64,000 nt of DNA from Clostridiales bacterium Firm_14 (GTDB lineage: Bacteria; Bacillota; Clostridia; Saccharofermentanales; Saccharofermentanaceae). Where the stretch lies: NCBI GenBank assembly GCA_001604135.1, contig LVAT01000009.1, positions 160,414 to 224,413 on the forward strand, written 5' to 3'. Numbering within the stretch: position 1 is the first letter of the stretch; every line of letters starts with the position of its first letter. The position numbers and the translations under genes were made by a program. Positions 52,341 to 60,514 of this stretch are shown here, in pieces. A model generated the notes under the pieces. It did no database searches and was not told the DNA's origin. It saw only the letters and a program-made list of their open reading frames with translations.

Positions 52341-53522
52341 TTAGTCGTCTATATACACATCCTCATAAGGCTCGTTCCAGCCGTCTGAAAAATCATCACT
52401 ATTCGGATCGCCTGCAGGGCCTATCGGGAAATCGTAGACATCGCCGGAGTAGTCATCACCTGAGTAGTCATCGCCTGAATAGACATCGCCGGAATAGAAA
52501 TCCTGATTGTAATTAGATCTTGAAGCGCGCGCCGGGTAGAGCGAGCTGTCGAACTCGTGATGGCTGTCGGCGATCTCCTCATCCGTCAGCATGAAGTAGA
52601 GGTCCGGATGATCCTTAAATACCGTTGCGTCGCAGTGATACCACTCGCCGTTCAGCTGAACGAGGTTCCAGTAGTGGCCGTTCTTTACGACAGGATATCT
52701 CTTGACCATGAGGTTAGGGATCCTGGCGCGGTCGAGGAGCATTTTCGCGCACGAGAAATAAACGTAGCAGTCGCCGGTCTTCCTCGTGAAGCCCATGTAA
52801 GCGGCTTCCTCATAGGTCGGGTTGCCGTGAACCGTCTGATAGTAAATGTGCGAGTGAACCCAGTTGAAGATCGCTCTGGCGGTATCGACATCGTTGTCGC
52901 ACTGGAGATCTGCGAGGATATTGTCCGCTATATCGTAGACGGTCTTGGTCTCGCTGTTTTCTTCCTCTTTGCTGACTTCCTTGGACTTTGTAGTGTTCTC
53001 CGGGAAGTCCTCGTGTCCTAACGGGATCACCTTCGCGCCTGCTTTGTTATTAGGGTCTTTGGAGCCCGAATTAACAAAAAGGTTCTGGAAGAAATTGCCG
53101 CCGTCGCTGTTGTCGTCAGCCATATAATACTTGGCACCCAGCGCACCGGCCAGAAGGACCGCGATGACCGTGAATGAGCAAGCCAGGACCTTGCCGGCGC
53201 CGCTCTTCTTGCCGCTGCCCTTAAAGTTTCTGACCTTCGCCTTCCTTACAGTCCTGTTCCAGGCAGGCTGTGCAGGGGCTGCCACCGTAAAATCCGTATA
53301 TCCGCTGCCGCTTGCTGCTGCCGCGAAATCATTGTAGCTGCTGCCTCCGAAGCCTGCATAATCGTTGTAGCCGCTTCTGAAGCTCTCGCTGTTCCTGTTT
53401 GCATAGCTGCTGCCGTATCCCGTGAAATCGGTGTAGCTGCTGACAGGTTCATTATTCATAGAAGTGAAATCTGTGTAACTACTGTCAGCTTTGTTGCCCT
53501 CAGTAAAATACCAAAATTTCAT
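52341..53522 (-). CDS. Transglutaminase-like membrane protein with SYTDF repeats
   Basis: 393 residues. Residues 1-80 contain five S/G-Y-(T/N)-D-(F/Y) repeats (positions 15, 29, 51, 62, 74) in a Ser/Gly/Ala-rich cytosolic tail. One membrane helix covers about 112-131. The extracellular transglutaminase/protease core has Cys252 (TGDCYVYFSC), His283 (NGHYWNLV) and Asp298 (WYHCDAT). The tail has YSGDxYSGDD repeats. It may crosslink or cleave surface proteins. It is convergent with J-protein 2, with 11 bp between stops. Confidence 0.82.
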   Translation of the reverse strand: MKFWYFTEGNKADSSYTDFTSMNNEPVSSYTDFTGYGSSYANRNSESFRSGYNDYAGFGGSSYNDFAAAASGSGYTDFTVAAPAQPAWNRTVRKAKVRNFKGSGKKSGAGKVLACSFTVIAVLLAGALGAKYYMADDNSDGGNFFQNLFVNSGSKDPNNKAGAKVIPLGHEDFPENTTKSKEVSKEEENSETKTVYDIADNILADLQCDNDVDTARAIFNWVHSHIYYQTVHGNPTYEEAAYMGFTRKTGDCYVYFSCAKMLLDRARIPNLMVKRYPVVKNGHYWNLVQLNGEWYHCDATVFKDHPDLYFMLTDEEIADSHHEFDSSLYPARASRSNYNQDFYSGDVYSGDDYSGDDYSGDVYDFPIGPAGDPNSDDFSDGWNEPYEDVYIDD

Positions 53523-53698
53523 ACTTAAAGTCTCCTTTATACTTTTGTTTCCGGCACATGCGTGCCTTAGGTTTCTGTATAAAGGTTAGACTTCCAGGTT
53601 TTCAAATAGTCTTCGTTTTGGCATCAAAACGCCAACGATAATGAGAGAAAAGCTAGGCACGCCGGCCCCTTCAAATGGTTCAAAACCTTTATCCTGCC

Positions 53699-56059
53699 TT
53701 ACTTTCCACGCTCGTCCAGCACCTTCTGCGCCCTGTTCTGGGCAATCTTGATGACGGCATCCAAAGATTTCTGGCCAAGGAAGTAGGCGGGCATTTCTTC
53801 GATCAGGATTATGCTGATGTCGGAATCTTCGCGTTCTATTTTCGAGCAGGTGAAAATAATCCTCTCGATATTGTCGATGTCGGCTTCGGTAAACTTCGTC
53901 TCGTGAAAAAGGCCGGAGCCGGAGGCAGTCTCGTTACCGCCGTTGTTGTAGTATTCATTTGCAGCTGTGCCGGCTTTCCTGAATGCACTGCGGTTAAGGA
54001 CGAAATAATCGTTCATGGCAATGTTCAGCTGAACCTCGTCCGAGAGCAGGATCTTTACGAACTCGCCGCATGCGTCGGGGTCTGCAGAGTTAGCGGAGAT
54101 AGCGACGGAGAAATTGCAGAAGAACATCGGTCCTCTGCCGTCGACCGAAGGGGTTCCGAGAACGGTGGCGCTCTTGACGGGACCGCTCAACATCTGGTAG
54201 AAACTGCCGACTCCCCTGACCGGAAAGATTTGGGCTCTTTCGCTGATGTTGTAATTGTTATCGTTGATCTCATCCCATGACATGGCCTTCTCGGGGACGT
54301 TGTCTTTCACGTAGTCGGCGAGCTCTTTGAATTCGGGACCTGAAAAATCGGCCTTGCCGTCTGCTATGAATTTCTCGTTCATGGTGCTGAACAGCTGCGA
54401 AAAATAAACTGCCTGGCCTGTCATCATGGGATCAAAGCCGTTAAGATCATTTTTCACGAACGACTTATATTCATCGAACGTAAAACCTACGCCGGAACTG
54501 CCGGCATATTTGATGTCAGTACATAGCCCATGGATCGAAAAGCTTACCGGCAGCTGGTAAATGGCGTCGCCGGTCTTGGAGCCTTCTATTATGTTCGTGA
54601 AATACTTATCCGGACCCAAGTCCTTTACATAGGGCGTGAGATCGACCAGATAGCTGGATTTATTGAGCCTGCTGTAGCTGTCGGTGTTAAGAAGTATATC
54701 CGGCCCTTCGCCGTTGATTATGTCCATGGCTAGCTGGTTGCTCTCACCCGCAGCGGACTTGAGCTTTACCTGGTTCCAGTCATCTTCGTTGTCAATATCA
54801 TTGTAGAGCGACGTGTCAACGAAATCACCGGCATCATAAGTATCGGCAAGCACGATGTAGTACTTTTGATTTTGCTCGTTAAACTTCTGGATCGCAGCGC
54901 CGATTACGTCATCTATTTCAGTCGAATAGAGTTCCAAGATGGTCTTGCCTGCGTTGGGATTTTTGGAAGCCCTTGTGAATTCAATGATCTGGAAATCTTT
55001 CGGTACGCTCCCGTATTTTGTTGCGGATTTTGTCCGGCCGATAAAGACCATCTTGTCAGCGGAGCATTCGGCCAGCTTTAGATTTTGAAAGTACATTACG
55101 CCCTTGTTCATTCCGCACCAGCTGTAATCGAGAACTGTCTCTACGCTTTTCTTGACCGCATCAATCCTGAAAACGCCCTCAGATGAGCAGTTGTATACCT
55201 GTCCGTCTGTACCTGTAGTGACCTCGCCGAGATCATTTGCGTTTAGCCATTGATAGTCTTTTTCTTTTCCCTGAGAGAGCTTGTTTGCGGCCAGATCCAG
55301 CTCATAGTATCTGTAACCTTTTGTTGTGTAGACCGGGATCAGGACCTTGGTGTCGCTTAAGGCCAGAACTGCCTGAACATAGAGGTCTTCGCCGGCTTCA
55401 TTGAAATCGAAAGAATTGACATTCCCGTCAGGCGCCGTGACCCTTACAGTAGCACTGGTCCTGGAGTAGTCGTCCCAGATCTGCTCAGTCTCGATAAGAT
55501 AATCTCCGGCCTTATAAAAATGTGATGAGGGGACGGTATCTTTGGCATTGCTCGGCCGCTCGTCCAAAACTTTTCCGGTCAGGGGATCGTAATCTCTTAT
55601 CTTGCGGTTGGTCTTGACCGTGACCTTGCCGTCTATATATGCGGCCGTATCGACATGTTCATATGTCAGAAGATCAGTATCCAGGCCTTTGTTAAGGTCC
55701 AAGTAATTAACGGCCTTTTTGGTATTCCTGTCGACCACTGCCACGATATTGAAGTTATAACTGTTATAGTCGAAGTTGCTATAGTCGATCTCGTTCTCGG
55801 GCGGCGTCTGATACCTGCCGTTGGAGTGGATGACATAGTACTTATCGTCCGCTCCCGCAAGATTCTGATTCAGGTACTCAACATCTTTTTCAGGATCTGC
55901 GCCGGAATCGACATCGATCGTCGTGTAATCAAACCACGGCGTATCTTCAGCGATTATCTTGGACTTTTTGGCCTTGTCTTTTTTCGCGCACGACGCAATG
56001 GCCGCCACAAATGAAAATGCCAATACCAAAGAAACTGCCTTAACGATAGTTCTCTTCAT
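53699..56059 (-). CDS. Large solute-binding-type lipoprotein (786 aa)
   Basis: Lipobox Cys24 (AAIASCAKK). A beta-rich N-terminal region (about 40-370) is followed by a solute-binding domain: NPNAGKTILELYSTEIDDV, LAMDIINGEGPDILL, GDAIYQLPVSFSIHGLCTD. It ends in EEMPAYFLGQKSLDAVIKIAQNRAQKVLDERGK. Third member of the paralog family here. Fragments upstream (56132-57155) suggest it once belonged to a tandem duplicated unit. Confidence 0.85.
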   Translation of the reverse strand: MKRTIVKAVSLVLAFSFVAAIASCAKKDKAKKSKIIAEDTPWFDYTTIDVDSGADPEKDVEYLNQNLAGADDKYYVIHSNGRYQTPPENEIDYSNFDYNSYNFNIVAVVDRNTKKAVNYLDLNKGLDTDLLTYEHVDTAAYIDGKVTVKTNRKIRDYDPLTGKVLDERPSNAKDTVPSSHFYKAGDYLIETEQIWDDYSRTSATVRVTAPDGNVNSFDFNEAGEDLYVQAVLALSDTKVLIPVYTTKGYRYYELDLAANKLSQGKEKDYQWLNANDLGEVTTGTDGQVYNCSSEGVFRIDAVKKSVETVLDYSWCGMNKGVMYFQNLKLAECSADKMVFIGRTKSATKYGSVPKDFQIIEFTRASKNPNAGKTILELYSTEIDDVIGAAIQKFNEQNQKYYIVLADTYDAGDFVDTSLYNDIDNEDDWNQVKLKSAAGESNQLAMDIINGEGPDILLNTDSYSRLNKSSYLVDLTPYVKDLGPDKYFTNIIEGSKTGDAIYQLPVSFSIHGLCTDIKYAGSSGVGFTFDEYKSFVKNDLNGFDPMMTGQAVYFSQLFSTMNEKFIADGKADFSGPEFKELADYVKDNVPEKAMSWDEINDNNYNISERAQIFPVRGVGSFYQMLSGPVKSATVLGTPSVDGRGPMFFCNFSVAISANSADPDACGEFVKILLSDEVQLNIAMNDYFVLNRSAFRKAGTAANEYYNNGGNETASGSGLFHETKFTEADIDNIERIIFTCSKIEREDSDISIILIEEMPAYFLGQKSLDAVIKIAQNRAQKVLDERGK

Positions 56060-56131
56060 AGAATATTCCTTTTCCCCAAATGCTTTTCCAGACCGGCAGG
56101 CCCGGAAACTTTCTTCCCATACGGAATCATT

Positions 56132-56250
56132 CTACTTCAAAGAAGCTGTTTTTTCATCACTTTCTGCTTTCATCTTCTTGATCGAAAAGCAGTTAATGAT
56201 ATTGGCTATTGCTGCCAAAGCTAAAATGATCCTTGCTGCAGTAATTTCAA
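56132..56250 (-). pseudogene. Degenerate copy of the small 2-TM gene, with internal deletion
   Basis: It encodes AARIILALAAI joined directly to ANIINCFSIKKMK, i.e. the 66-aa protein at 56955-57155 with its middle removed. The join falls at an ATTGCTG direct repeat that occurs twice in the intact copy (near 57018 and 57095), so a slip-deletion of about 78 bp explains it. No start codon or ribosome binding site remains. Confidence 0.7.
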
Positions 56251-56284
56251 CTAAGACGTCGTATCCGTCTCTCGAAAATAGAAA

Positions 56285-56305
56285 ACCCGCCTGGTAACAG
56301 CGGGT
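56285..56305 (-). terminator. Intrinsic terminator
   Basis: ACCCGC / GCGGGT stem with a 9-nt loop, followed on the minus strand by TTTCTATTTT. It ends the transcript of the nuclease fragment. Confidence 0.7.
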
Positions 56306-56334
56306 CTAATGTGTTGATTTGTTGTGCCTTAAGA

Positions 56335-56889
56335 TCAGGCTGACTTATTGCCCGCGAGCTCGCGGACTTTCTCGACGGAGAGACCGGAAAATTCTGCTAT
56401 CTCGTCCAAGGACAGCTTTCCGCTTTTGATCATCTTTCTTGCATTCTCTATTCTTGTCTCTGTTCTTACATCATTCTTCATCTCATCTAATATGTCGCAC
56501 ATAGTATCTACTCCTTCCTCAGTTTCCTTATACTGTCTGACTCGCTTCGATAGCTCTTCGTAACACATGTCATCTGCTTTAGTGCAGTACAGGTCACTCA
56601 TGAGTTTCCCCAGAGCCGTGTCTTTAGCTTTCATCGATCCGTTTACGTATATTATATGCTCGCCGTCTTCAAATTGCACATTATCCTCGCTGATAACGCG
56701 ATCTATGTGATAGATAGGTCTGCCGGAACCCAGCACGGCATTCTCGGTAATGAATATAACGTAGTTCTCGCAAAGCTCGGTAAAATCCTCACCGGCTTTG
56801 AGCATGTCTGAATCGATCAGGCTGGAGTGATAACGGGCACGCTTTCTGTGTGCACCTTTATCCGCACGTTGAATCTCAATTATGTGAAC
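56335..56889 (-). pseudogene. 5'-truncated Rpn/PD-(D/E)XK transposase-family nuclease
   Basis: The recognisable part begins at VHIIEIQRADKGAHRKRARYHSSLID and continues through ENYVIFITENAVLGSGRPIYHIDR to ARKMIKSGKLSLDEIAEFSGLSVEKV. This is the C-terminal two thirds of a Rpn-family recombination-promoting nuclease. The N-terminal roughly 80-100 residues are missing. The apparent upstream extension (MCRKCWMREESKE) is an out-of-frame reading of the end of a solute-binding lipoprotein gene. The protein is probably not functional. Confidence 0.75.
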
Positions 56890-56908
56890 TGCCGAAGAAG
56901 GATTTTCC

Positions 56909-56941
56909 TTACTTTCCTCTCTCATCCAGCACTTTCTGCAC
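56909..56941 (-). pseudogene. 3' remnant of a fourth solute-binding lipoprotein gene
   Basis: These 33 bases encode VQKVLDERGK-stop, matching the last residues of the 786-aa paralog (AQKVLDERGK). They lie 13 bases after the stop of the small 2-TM gene and just before the nuclease fragment. Nothing else of this SBP gene is left. Confidence 0.75.
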
Positions 56942-56954
56942 ATGGTTCATATAA

Positions 56955-57155
56955 TCACGGATTCTTCTGCTCTTCCTCTTTCATCTTCTTGATCGAAAAG
57001 CAATTAATAACATTAGCTATTGCTGTCAGAAACAATCCGATTCCCAAATACGGAGTGACCTTATCCGTAACCATCGATATGATTATGCAGGTAATTGCTG
57101 CCAAAGCTAAAATGATCCTTGCTGCCATCATGAATGTCTTCTTTGTGTTCTTCAT
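56955..57155 (-). CDS. Small two-TM membrane protein (66 aa)
   Basis: Two membrane helices, AARIILALAAITCIIISMV and YLGIGLFLTAIANVINCFSI, with a basic N-terminus and a charged tail (KKMKEEEQKNP). AGGAGACTT precedes the ATG. A degenerate copy lies upstream of the 786-aa SBP gene, so this gene probably accompanied an SBP gene before rearrangement. Confidence 0.6.
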   Translation of the reverse strand: MKNTKKTFMMAARIILALAAITCIIISMVTDKVTPYLGIGLFLTAIANVINCFSIKKMKEEEQKNP

Positions 57156-57362
57156 TTTCTTAAGTCTCCTTTATTGATTCTGCCGGCTTGAAACTGCGGT
57201 TGGCGGGTCTTATTTTTCGCCGCCCAGAAACCGTATTCCGCGGCCTTGATTCTTGAGCTCATGGTAGAAAACCGGTGTCCGGTTTTAAAGGACACAAAGC
57301 GGGCAAAAGCCCGAATTTACTGAATGAGACATATGGTGTCCCATTCAGTAAGGGTGTGAAAA

Positions 57363-57439
57363 TGGTTGGAAAGGAGAGATTCGAACTCTCGACCACCGCT
57401 TTATAAGAACGGCACTCTGACCGGCTGAGTTACTTTCCA
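57363..57439 (-). tRNA. tRNA-Ile(UAU)
   Basis: Full cloverleaf: acceptor TGGAAAG/CTTTCCA, anticodon stem CCGTT/AGCGG, loop CTTATAA (anticodon TAT, with U33), T-arm GAGAG-TTCGAAT-CTCTC, encoded CCA. A UAU anticodon reads AUA. Most bacteria use a modified CAU tRNA for AUA, so this is the rarer solution. Confidence 0.85.
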
Positions 57440-57444
57440 ATATC

Positions 57445-57532
57445 TGGTGCCGCCTGAGGGTATCGAACCCACTCGAAGTCTCTGACTGACGGATTTACAG
57501 TCCGTCCCGCCTCCTTAACGGATTACGACGGC
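57445..57532 (-). tRNA. tRNA-Tyr(GUA)
   Basis: Class II tRNA: anticodon stem ACGGA/TCCGT with loop CTGTAAA (GTA), a long variable arm (AGTC...GACT) and T-loop TTCGATA, encoded CCA. The T-stem has one mismatch and the last acceptor pair is G-A. Confidence 0.88.
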
Positions 57533-57536
57533 ATAT

Positions 57537-57612
57537 TGGTGTCCCTACTCGGATTCGAACCGAGAGAAAAACGGCTCTGGACCGCTTGCGTATGCCATTC
57601 CGCCATAAGGAC
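57537..57612 (-). tRNA. tRNA, anticodon read as CAG (isotype uncertain)
   Basis: Acceptor GTCCTTA/TAGGGAC, T-arm CTCGG-TTCGAAT-CCGAG, encoded CCA. The anticodon stem AGCGG/CCGTT leaves the loop TCCAGAG, so positions 34-36 read CAG (Leu). However, position 33 is C instead of U, and the variable region is only 5 nt, unlike class II tRNA-Leu. I therefore leave the isotype open. Confidence 0.7.
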
Positions 57613-57616
57613 ATGC

Positions 57617-57690
57617 TGGTCGGAGTAGAAGGAGTCGAACCTTCGCCACGTGGTCCCAGGCCACGGATACTGCCGTTATACGACACCCCG
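57617..57690 (-). tRNA. tRNA-Pro(UGG), probable
   Basis: Anticodon stem CGTGG/CCACG with loop CCTGGGA: anticodon TGG, G37 as in tRNA-Pro, but C33 in place of U33. The C1-G72 pair (CGGGGTG/TACTCCG) is a tRNA-Pro identity feature. Encoded CCA. Confidence 0.75.
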
Positions 57691-57782
57691 ATGATGAAAC
57701 AGGCCGTATTCCTATTATCAGGAGGACTCTTTAAAAACAGCCTGTTTCAAATGCGGATCTTAAGACTGAATAGAACAGTCTT

Positions 57783-57857
57783 TGGCGACCTCAAGGGGAG
57801 TTGAACCCCTGTCTCCGGCGTGACAAGCCGGCATAATGGCCGTTATACCATGAGGCC
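57783..57857 (-). tRNA. tRNA-Asp(GUC)
   Basis: Acceptor GGCCTCA/TGAGGTC, anticodon stem CCGGC/GCCGG with loop TTGTCAC (GTC), T-loop TTCAACT, encoded CCA. Confidence 0.92.
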
Positions 57858-57945
57858 GTATGATGCGGCTTAAAGGAGTTGCTGACTTCAAGCCGCCCGG
57901 GCAACCGCGAAAAGAGTGCCTGTTTCTTTGCGCGGATCACCTTGT

Positions 57946-58022
57946 TGGCACCCACGGAAGGACTTGAACCTTCAAATCACCCGGTTAACAGCCGGGCGCT
58001 CTACCAATTAAGCTACGTGGGT
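57946..58022 (-). tRNA. tRNA-Asn(GUU)
   Basis: Acceptor ACCCACG/CGTGGGT, anticodon stem CCCGG/CCGGG with loop CTGTTAA (GTT), T-arm GAAGG-TTCAAGT-CCTTC, encoded CCA. First gene of the six-tRNA minus-strand cluster. Confidence 0.93.
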
Positions 58023-58528
58023 GTATTGGAAATTTAAGTTGTCAAAGATCGCGAAGAATAAAAAGGATCGCTCGAATTCTTCTCATCCGGGCGATCCTGA
58101 TATCAGTCATCAATTGTTTGTGCCTAAACAAAAGTCAGATTAACATCGTAATCGTCCACAGATCTTGCTGAGGTTATTCTCATAGAGGTAATCGTTATCC
58201 GGGAGGGATATCGGAGCATAGGAGCATATTGACCCAAACGCCATATTTCCATGCGTTCTGAGGCTCTGCAATAGATTCAGTCTCATAGTTACTGTCTGCA
58301 TTGTTCCTATCCTTTCGTTCTAATCAAATCTCAGCAATAAAAAAAGAAGTGCAGTACGATCCGGGCTCTGTTTTACGAGCCGGATGTCGGACAGGCACTT
58401 CCTTCATCGCCGATAAGATAACACATCAAAAAACGATGTGCAACCCCTTTTTTCGGATTTTTCAAAATCTGCAAAGCCTTGTATTCACAAGGTTTGCGGG
58501 CACTATATTAATAATATTTTGAAGATGC
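58023..58528. other. Intergenic region upstream of the tRNA cluster
   Basis: About 500 bp. It holds a hairpin near 58069-58098 (AGGATCGC...GCGATCCT), the large terminator at 58339-58401 and a small hairpin (CACATC...GATGTG, near 58420-58440). The tRNA promoter should be near 58040-58120 on the minus strand; I see no consensus box I trust. No protein gene. Confidence 0.5.
58339..58401 (-). terminator. Long two-tier hairpin with T7 tract
   Basis: On the minus strand, GAAGTGC pairs with GCACTTC and encloses an inner stem around GGCTC/GAGCC, and TTTTTTT follows directly. It probably ends the HD hydrolase transcript before the tRNA cluster. Its extra inner stem could also make it an attenuator. 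Confidence 0.75.
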
Positions 58529-59116
58529 TTATGCCTTCAGATTTCCTTTTCGAATATTCTCCTGAACGATCTGATCCGTGATCTCATAGATCTTCTCAGA
58601 GCCGAGCCTTGTCTTGGACTGGCGGCCGTAGACCTGCTTCGAAGTCACGCCGTGCTCTTTCCAATCGCCGCCTTCATTGCTGTTGTTCAGAATGAGCGGC
58701 TGGAAATTATCCATTGAGTGAGCAAACTTCGCTTCGGGTGTCTCGTATTTCTCGAATTCGTCGAAAAGGCTGATCAGTTCGTTCTTCTGATCTTCGGGAA
58801 GCAGTGAGAATATCCTCTCCTTGGCCTGATCCTCGCGCTCTTTCTGCGTCGCAAGGCCTTCGCTGTCGTAAGCATATGTGTCGCCGGCATCTATCTCAAC
58901 GATATCGTGGATGAGGCACATCAGCATGACCTTTGTAATGTCGACTTCCTCATTGGCATACTCGCGGAGCAGGTAAGCCATTATGGCCATGTGCCATGCG
59001 TGCTCTGCGTCATTCTCATTCCTGCCGTGTCCCGACAGATGCGTCTGACGCATGATGTTCTTCTCTTTATCTATCTCAAGTGAGAAAGCTATCTGCTTTG
59101 CAAGTCTCTCGTCCAT
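58529..59116 (-). CDS. HD-domain hydrolase (HDDC2/YfbR-like)
   Basis: 195 residues. HD_3-type signature: NDAEHAWHMAIMAYLLREYA, then CLIHDIVEIDAGDTYAYD, with later KFAHSMDNFQPLILN. Relatives are metal-dependent nucleotidases acting on deoxynucleoside monophosphates or hydrolases of related phosphates. It lies 18 bp downstream of the histidine kinase gene and may share its transcript. Confidence 0.88.
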   Translation of the reverse strand: MDERLAKQIAFSLEIDKEKNIMRQTHLSGHGRNENDAEHAWHMAIMAYLLREYANEEVDITKVMLMCLIHDIVEIDAGDTYAYDSEGLATQKEREDQAKERIFSLLPEDQKNELISLFDEFEKYETPEAKFAHSMDNFQPLILNNSNEGGDWKEHGVTSKQVYGRQSKTRLGSEKIYEITDQIVQENIRKGNLKA

Positions 59117-59134
59117 ACTGCGTCCTCTCCGATC

Positions 59135-60514
59135 TTAATCTTTAATGTCCGGTATCGTGAACCTTACCGTTGTGCCTTCGTTGAGCCTGCTCCGGATATC
59201 CAGCTGCGAATCATGGAGCTTAACGATCCTGTCGCATAAAGCGAGGCCGATGCCGGCGCCGTGGGCTTTTCTGGATCTCGATTTATCAACCATATAAAAG
59301 GCTTCAGTGACTTTCTTTAAGTCCTCTTCAGGGATCCCGATTCCGTAATCTCTGACGCTGAATGTGTAGCCCTCGCCGGTAACTTTGCCGGACACCTCTA
59401 TGCGGTCCGTATTCGATTTTAACGCATTGTCTATAAGGTTCGTCAGAACGGTCTTTATCAGATCGTATTCTACTGTGATGTATGCGTTGTCGCAGTCGTA
59501 TGTGATGGTGACATCTTGACCTGTCTTCTTATAAACATGCTTCAGGTCATCGAAAAGCTCCTCCGACGGAACGCTCTCCCTGGTGATCTTGGTGCTGTCT
59601 GCAGCGATCAGGTTCAGAAGATTGAATGAAAGCTTCTCAAGCCTTAAGCCTTCGTTCAGGATGTAGCCCGCAGCTTCCCTGATCTCTTCATCGCCTTTGC
59701 TGCTGTGGGAGATCATGTCCGCATAACCAACGATGCTGGTCATGGGAGTCTTCATCTCATGAGAGAAAGCCGCGATGAAATCGTCCCTCTTCCTTACCGA
59801 ATCTTCAAGTTCGGAGATCTTCTCTTCTATGGTATCGGCCATCTTGTTGTAAGACGCTGCCATGTCGCCAAACTCGTCGTGCGAATTAATCACAATTCGC
59901 TTTTTATAGTCGCCTGCTGCCATGTCTTCGCTTGTTTTCCTTACGTGCTCTGCTTTGGCAGAAACGGTTTTGGAGAACACATATGCTATGACCATGCTTA
60001 ACGCCAGTGAGAATATAAGGATGATGATAAAGCTGTTCCTCAAGCTCTCGGAACTTCTGTATACATCGGTCACGTCTTTTACGGTCTGAAGGATATACCG
60101 TCTGCCGCCTGCATCGATCATGCCGGTATAGACAATGATCCTTTTGCCGTCTGATTTCAAACTCTTATACTGGCTGCTCTGAGCGCCGTCCAGGAAGTCC
60201 TCAGGTATTGCATAAGGGACCCCTTCGAATACAGGTTCGCGGCCGGATGTATAAAGATTGATGTGGTCCGGCTCCGTTCTGTCGGCATACTGCGCCGCAA
60301 GGATAATGGCGCTTTTCTGATCGAGATTTGCACTGAGGAGATCGTAGTTTTGCGAGATTGTGAGACTGACCGCCTGAAAATCTTCCGCACCGCTGTCTAT
60401 CCGGAGATCCAGATTCTTCTTGAACCCGGCAAACAGGATGAAATATCCGAAGACAAGAAGCGTCGCTGCGATGACGCCGGATATTCCCAGGAAGAGCTTT
60501 GCGGACAGTCTCAT
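59135..60514 (-). CDS. Sensor histidine kinase
   Basis: 459 residues. Membrane helices at about 8-30 and 160-182 enclose an extracytoplasmic sensor of about 130 residues. Then come HAMP (about 183-235), the phospho-accepting His252 in AAFSHEMKTPMTSIVGYADM, and a HATPase domain with NLIDNALKSN, RDYGIGIPEEDL and GAGIGLALCDRI. It overlaps the response regulator stop by one base (TGATG). The signal is unknown; the small lipoprotein upstream may be part of the sensing system. Confidence 0.95.
   Translation of the reverse strand: MRLSAKLFLGISGVIAATLLVFGYFILFAGFKKNLDLRIDSGAEDFQAVSLTISQNYDLLSANLDQKSAIILAAQYADRTEPDHINLYTSGREPVFEGVPYAIPEDFLDGAQSSQYKSLKSDGKRIIVYTGMIDAGGRRYILQTVKDVTDVYRSSESLRNSFIIILIFSLALSMVIAYVFSKTVSAKAEHVRKTSEDMAAGDYKKRIVINSHDEFGDMAASYNKMADTIEEKISELEDSVRKRDDFIAAFSHEMKTPMTSIVGYADMISHSSKGDEEIREAAGYILNEGLRLEKLSFNLLNLIAADSTKITRESVPSEELFDDLKHVYKKTGQDVTITYDCDNAYITVEYDLIKTVLTNLIDNALKSNTDRIEVSGKVTGEGYTFSVRDYGIGIPEEDLKKVTEAFYMVDKSRSRKAHGAGIGLALCDRIVKLHDSQLDIRSRLNEGTTVRFTIPDIKD

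Noticed and set aside
56890-56943. N-terminus MCRKCWMREESKE of the nuclease frame
   Set aside because: It is the out-of-frame reading of a solute-binding lipoprotein 3' end, not part of the nuclease family.
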